Shown in pieces: positions 61,318 to 64,000 of a DNA stretch of 64,000 nt; the first letter of the stretch is position 1; each line of letters starts with the position of its first letter. The DNA lies in NCBI RefSeq assembly GCF_011355085.1, contig NZ_VXCP01000001.1, forward strand, positions 200,285 to 264,284. Reading direction: 5' to 3'. The notes below the pieces were generated by a model. The model was not told the DNA's origin and searched no databases. It saw only the letters and a program-made list of their open reading frames with translations. The position numbers and the translations under genes were made by a program. The stretch comes from Pseudomonas akapageensis. Its GTDB lineage: Bacteria > Pseudomonadota > Gammaproteobacteria > Pseudomonadales > Pseudomonadaceae.

Positions 61318-61653
61318 ATGACTGACACTCTGACCCGCCTGGCCGAAGTGCTTGAATCGCGCAAAGGCGCGGCCGCTGACAGTTCCTATGTCGCAAGCCT
61401 CTACCACAAGGGCCTGAACAAGATTCTGGAGAAGGTCGGCGAAGAGTCTGTCGAGACCATCATTGCCGCCAAGGATGCCGCTGTCAGCGGCGACTGCAGC
61501 GATGTAATCTACGAAACCGCCGATTTATGGTTCCATAGCCTGGTCATGCTCGCTGCCCTCGGTCAGCACCCGCAAGCCGTGCTCGACGAACTGGACCGTC
61601 GCTTCGGTCTCTCCGGCCATGCCGAAAAGGCTGCACGCCAACCATCCGCCTAA
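61318..61653 (+). CDS. hisE: Phosphoribosyl-ATP pyrophosphatase
   Basis: The product is 111 aa, [18 protein letters not shown]. The MazG-like all-alpha fold has the [16 protein letters not shown] metal-binding motif and [15 protein letters not shown]. It is the second step of histidine synthesis. It begins one base after hisI. Confidence 0.96.
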   Translation: MTDTLTRLAEVLESRKGAAADSSYVASLYHKGLNKILEKVGEESVETIIAAKDAAVSGDCSDVIYETADLWFHSLVMLAALGQHPQAVLDELDRRFGLSGHAEKAARQPSA

Positions 61654-61677
61654 CTCACAATTATAAGGAGCAGCATC

Positions 61678-61935
61678 ATGGGTATTTTTGACTGGAAACA
61701 CTGGATCGTCATCCTCATTGTCGTGGTACTGGTATTCGGTACCAAGAAACTGAAAGGTCTGGGCACCGATGTCGGTGAGTCGATCAAGGGCTTCCGCAAA
61801 GCCATGAACGATGAAGAAAAACCCGCAGAGCCGCCGGTTCAGCCGGTCAACCCTCAGGCCAACTCCCCTCTGAACCAGCCGCAGACCATCGACGGCCAGG
61901 CTCAGAAAGTCGAAGAGCCGATCAGGAAAGACTGA
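61678..61935 (+). CDS. tatA: Sec-independent translocase subunit TatA
   Basis: The product is 85 aa with an N-terminal membrane helix ([18 protein letters not shown]), the FG hinge and an amphipathic helix ([15 protein letters not shown]). It forms the pore for folded proteins with twin-arginine signals. It has a good AAGGAG site. Confidence 0.96.
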   Translation: MGIFDWKHWIVILIVVVLVFGTKKLKGLGTDVGESIKGFRKAMNDEEKPAEPPVQPVNPQANSPLNQPQTIDGQAQKVEEPIRKD

Positions 61936-61938
61936 TAA

Positions 61939-62346
61939 ATGTTCGGGATCAGCTTCAGTGAACTGCTGCTCGTCGGCCTCGTCGCCCTGCTCGTGCTCGG
62001 CCCCGAGCGCCTGCCTGGTGCTGCGCGCACGGCTGGCCTTTGGGTCGGGCGCCTGAAGCGCAGCTTCAACGCCATCAAGCAGGAAGTGGAACGCGAAATC
62101 GGTGCCGACGAAATCCGTCGGCAACTGCACAATGAGCACATCCTTTCGCTGGAAAAGGAAGCCCAGAGGATCGCCAACCCACAGCCGGTAGCACCGCAAG
62201 AGCCGGTTAAACCGCTGGCAACACCTGAAGCCGCCCAACCGGTCGTTGCCGGCCAAGCGGCCCTGCCAGAACAACCGGCACCCGCGCCTGTCACCAGCAC
62301 CGCGCCTTCCTCCCACGACACGCCAACGCCACCGCGAGCCTCATGA
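61939..62346 (+). CDS. tatB: Sec-independent translocase subunit TatB
   Basis: The product is 135 aa. It starts [20 protein letters not shown], with [10 protein letters not shown] and an amphipathic helix. A Pro/Ala-rich tail follows. It is the substrate receptor with TatC and overlaps tatC by four bases. Confidence 0.96.
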   Translation: MFGISFSELLLVGLVALLVLGPERLPGAARTAGLWVGRLKRSFNAIKQEVEREIGADEIRRQLHNEHILSLEKEAQRIANPQPVAPQEPVKPLATPEAAQPVVAGQAALPEQPAPAPVTSTAPSSHDTPTPPRAS

Positions 62347-63140
62347 GCGATATCCCGGAAAACGACCAGCAAATGCCGCTGGTCTCGCACCTGACTGAAC
62401 TGCGTACTCGCCTGCTGCGTTGCGTAGCGGCTATCTTCCTGATCTTCCTGGGGTTGTTCTCCTTCGCTCAGCAGATCTACACCTTGGTCTCGGCTCCATT
62501 GCGCCAATACCTGCCGGTCGGCGCAACGATGATCGCCACGGATGTGGCGTCACCATTCCTGACGCCGTTCAAGCTGACCATGATGGTCTCGCTGTTCCTG
62601 GCGATTCCGCTGATCCTGCACCAGATCTGGGGTTTCATCGCACCGGGCCTGTACAAGCATGAAAAGCGCATCGCCGTGCCGTTGCTGATCTCCAGCATCT
62701 TCCTGTTCTACGCCGGGATGGCATTTGCCTACTTCCTGGTGTTCCCGCTGATCTTCAAGTTCTTCGCCCATGCGACGCCCGAAGGTGTGTCGATGATGAC
62801 GGATATCGCCAGTTACCTGGACTTCGTCATGACATTGTTCTTTGCCTTCGGCGTGGCGTTCGAGATACCGGTTGCCGTGGTCCTGCTGGTATGGATCGGC
62901 GTGGTCGACGTCAAATACCTGAAGAAGATCCGCCCGTACGTGGTCATTGGCTGCTTCGTCGTGGGCATGATCCTGACTCCGCCGGACATCTTCTCCCAGA
63001 CCTTGCTGGCCGTGCCCATGTGGCTGCTGTTCGAGATCGGCGTGCTGTTTGGCGGCCTGATCAGAAAGCGCAGCGAGCACGATGAAGATTCGTCGACCGA
63101 CAACGACAGTAACGATCAGCCGCCAGCGACCCTGCCGTGA
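62343..63140 (+). CDS. tatC: Sec-independent translocase subunit TatC
   Basis: The product is 265 aa with six membrane helices. The N-terminal motif is [17 protein letters not shown], and [12 protein letters not shown] is the conserved cytoplasmic segment; [10 protein letters not shown] is in the last loop. It recognises twin-arginine signals. Confidence 0.97.
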   Translation: MSDIPENDQQMPLVSHLTELRTRLLRCVAAIFLIFLGLFSFAQQIYTLVSAPLRQYLPVGATMIATDVASPFLTPFKLTMMVSLFLAIPLILHQIWGFIAPGLYKHEKRIAVPLLISSIFLFYAGMAFAYFLVFPLIFKFFAHATPEGVSMMTDIASYLDFVMTLFFAFGVAFEIPVAVVLLVWIGVVDVKYLKKIRPYVVIGCFVVGMILTPPDIFSQTLLAVPMWLLFEIGVLFGGLIRKRSEHDEDSSTDNDSNDQPPATLP

Positions 63141-63844
63141 ACCTGCTGTTACTGGAACAGGCTGACTTCACGGCCGCTGATCGGGTAGTCCTGCGCGACC
63201 GACGCTTGACCCACATGCAAGAAGTCCACCGCTGTGCGGTGGGCGACAGCCTGCGTGTCGGCCAGCTTGGTGGCTTGATGGGGCGCGCCCAGGTGTTGCG
63301 CCTGGAAGACCATGAAGCCGAGCTGCAAGTCAGTCTCGACCAACCACCACCGGCCAAGCTTCCATTGACCCTGGTACTGGCCCTGCCCCGGCCCAAAATG
63401 CTCCGCAGGGTGCTGCAGACCGTCGCGGCCATGGGCGTACCCAGGCTGGTGCTCGTCAACAGCTATCGCGTGGAAAAAAGCTTCTGGCAAACGCCATTCC
63501 TCGAGCCCGAGGCACTTCGCGAACAACTGGTGCTGGGCCTGGAACAGGCGCGTGACAGCATCCTGCCCGAAGTGATCATCGAAAAGCGCTTCAAGCCCTT
63601 CGTCGAAGACCGTCTGCCGGCTATCGCCGCCGATACCCTCGGCCTGATCGGCCACCCCGGCGACTACCCGACCTGCCCCCGCGGGCTGGATGAGCCCGTG
63701 ACCCTGGCAATCGGCCCGGAAGGCGGCTGGATCCCCTACGAAGTCGACCTGCTGACCAAGGCCGGGCTGCAACCGGTGCAACTGGGCGAACGCATCCTGC
63801 GGGTCGAGACAGCCGTACCCGCCCTTCTTGCCCGATTATTCTGA
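63137..63844 (+). CDS. rsmE: 16S rRNA (uracil1498-N3)-methyltransferase
   Basis: The product is 235 aa with a GTG start overlapping the tatC stop. The SPOUT fold is visible through [20 protein letters not shown] and [17 protein letters not shown]; the knot motif [17 protein letters not shown] is near the end. It methylates the ribosome decoding centre. Confidence 0.95.
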   Translation: MNLLLLEQADFTAADRVVLRDRRLTHMQEVHRCAVGDSLRVGQLGGLMGRAQVLRLEDHEAELQVSLDQPPPAKLPLTLVLALPRPKMLRRVLQTVAAMGVPRLVLVNSYRVEKSFWQTPFLEPEALREQLVLGLEQARDSILPEVIIEKRFKPFVEDRLPAIAADTLGLIGHPGDYPTCPRGLDEPVTLAIGPEGGWIPYEVDLLTKAGLQPVQLGERILRVETAVPALLARLF

Positions 63845-63936
63845 TTTAACGCTGCAGGACTTCAGTTTCCTTGACGCGCGCCGATGCAATGGCGCCAGTC
63901 AACTAAACGTTCGGCCTAGTCGCCATGGAGTCTGTC

Positions 63937-64000
63937 ATGTACCGTTGGTTAGCCCAGAGTCTGGGAAACATAAGCGTCAATCGGAAACTCGGCATCGGCT
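63937..64000 (+). CDS. Methyl-accepting chemotaxis protein, N-terminal end (truncated by window)
   Basis: Only 21 codons are present (MYRWLAQSLGNISVNRKLGI plus G). The motif SVNRKLGIG just before the first membrane helix is characteristic of Pseudomonas methyl-accepting chemotaxis receptors. The sensory domain and ligand cannot be seen. A GGAG lies at about -10. Confidence 0.6.
   Translation, partial: MYRWLAQSLGNISVNRKLGIG

Noticed and set aside
63845..63936. FliA-type promoter before the chemotaxis receptor
   Set aside because: CTAAA is present but the GCCGATAA half is poorly matched and the spacing is off.

Overview
The window is chromosomal DNA of a Pseudomonas, most likely of the P. fluorescens/P. 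putida lineage. This rests on syntenic blocks typical of the genus: pilMNOPQ-aroK-aroB-damX-gltB-gltD-hemE; rpmE-priA-argS-SPOR-hslVU; phaC1-phaZ-phaC2-phaD with phaFI opposite; ubiEJB-hisI-hisE-tatABC. GC content is high except in an AT-rich patch at about 5.9-8.9 kb. No rRNA, tRNA or CRISPR array was seen. An insertion sequence was not seen either.

Region 1 (1-9.2 kb) is accessory. It opens with the last codons of a beta-ketoacyl-ACP synthase. Next, on the minus strand, comes a type VI secretion effector cassette: vgrG, a Tle5-like phospholipase D, and a Sel1-repeat lipoprotein that is its probable immunity protein. An AT-rich segment follows with a stand-alone queC, a convergent XRE-regulator/VUT-family (YhhQ-like queuosine-precursor transporter) gene pair, and a small protein of unknown function. 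At 9198-9241 there is a decayed copy of the 3' end of the same ketoacyl synthase that opens the window. About 9.1 kb of accessory DNA is therefore bracketed by a direct repeat of a gene 3' end, which suggests a large insertion or duplication.

Region 2 (9.3-22 kb) has an MFS transporter and then, on the minus strand, a compact type II secretion operon gspCDEFGHIJKLM. Upstream of it and in the same direction lie a cytochrome b561 gene and an AA10 lytic polysaccharide monooxygenase (GbpA/CbpD type). The LPMO is a plausible dedicated substrate of this secretion system, and the b561 a possible electron donor.

Region 3 (22-43 kb) is core housekeeping: hemE, glutamate synthase gltBD, a DamX-like SPOR protein, aroB, aroK, the type IV pilus assembly genes pilQPONM, divergent ponA, malic enzyme, a thermonuclease-family protein and rpmE.

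Region 4 (43-64 kb) carries priA, argS, an FtsN-like SPOR protein and hslVU. A DUF971 gene comes next. The medium-chain-length PHA locus includes a sigma-54-like promoter before phaC1, a hairpin between phaC1 and phaZ, and phasin genes on the opposite strand. It is followed by ubiquinone genes ubiEJB, hisI-hisE, tatABC, rsmE and the first codons of a chemotaxis receptor. Four imperfect palindromes of one REP-like family sit in intergenic gaps between 40 and 58 kb.
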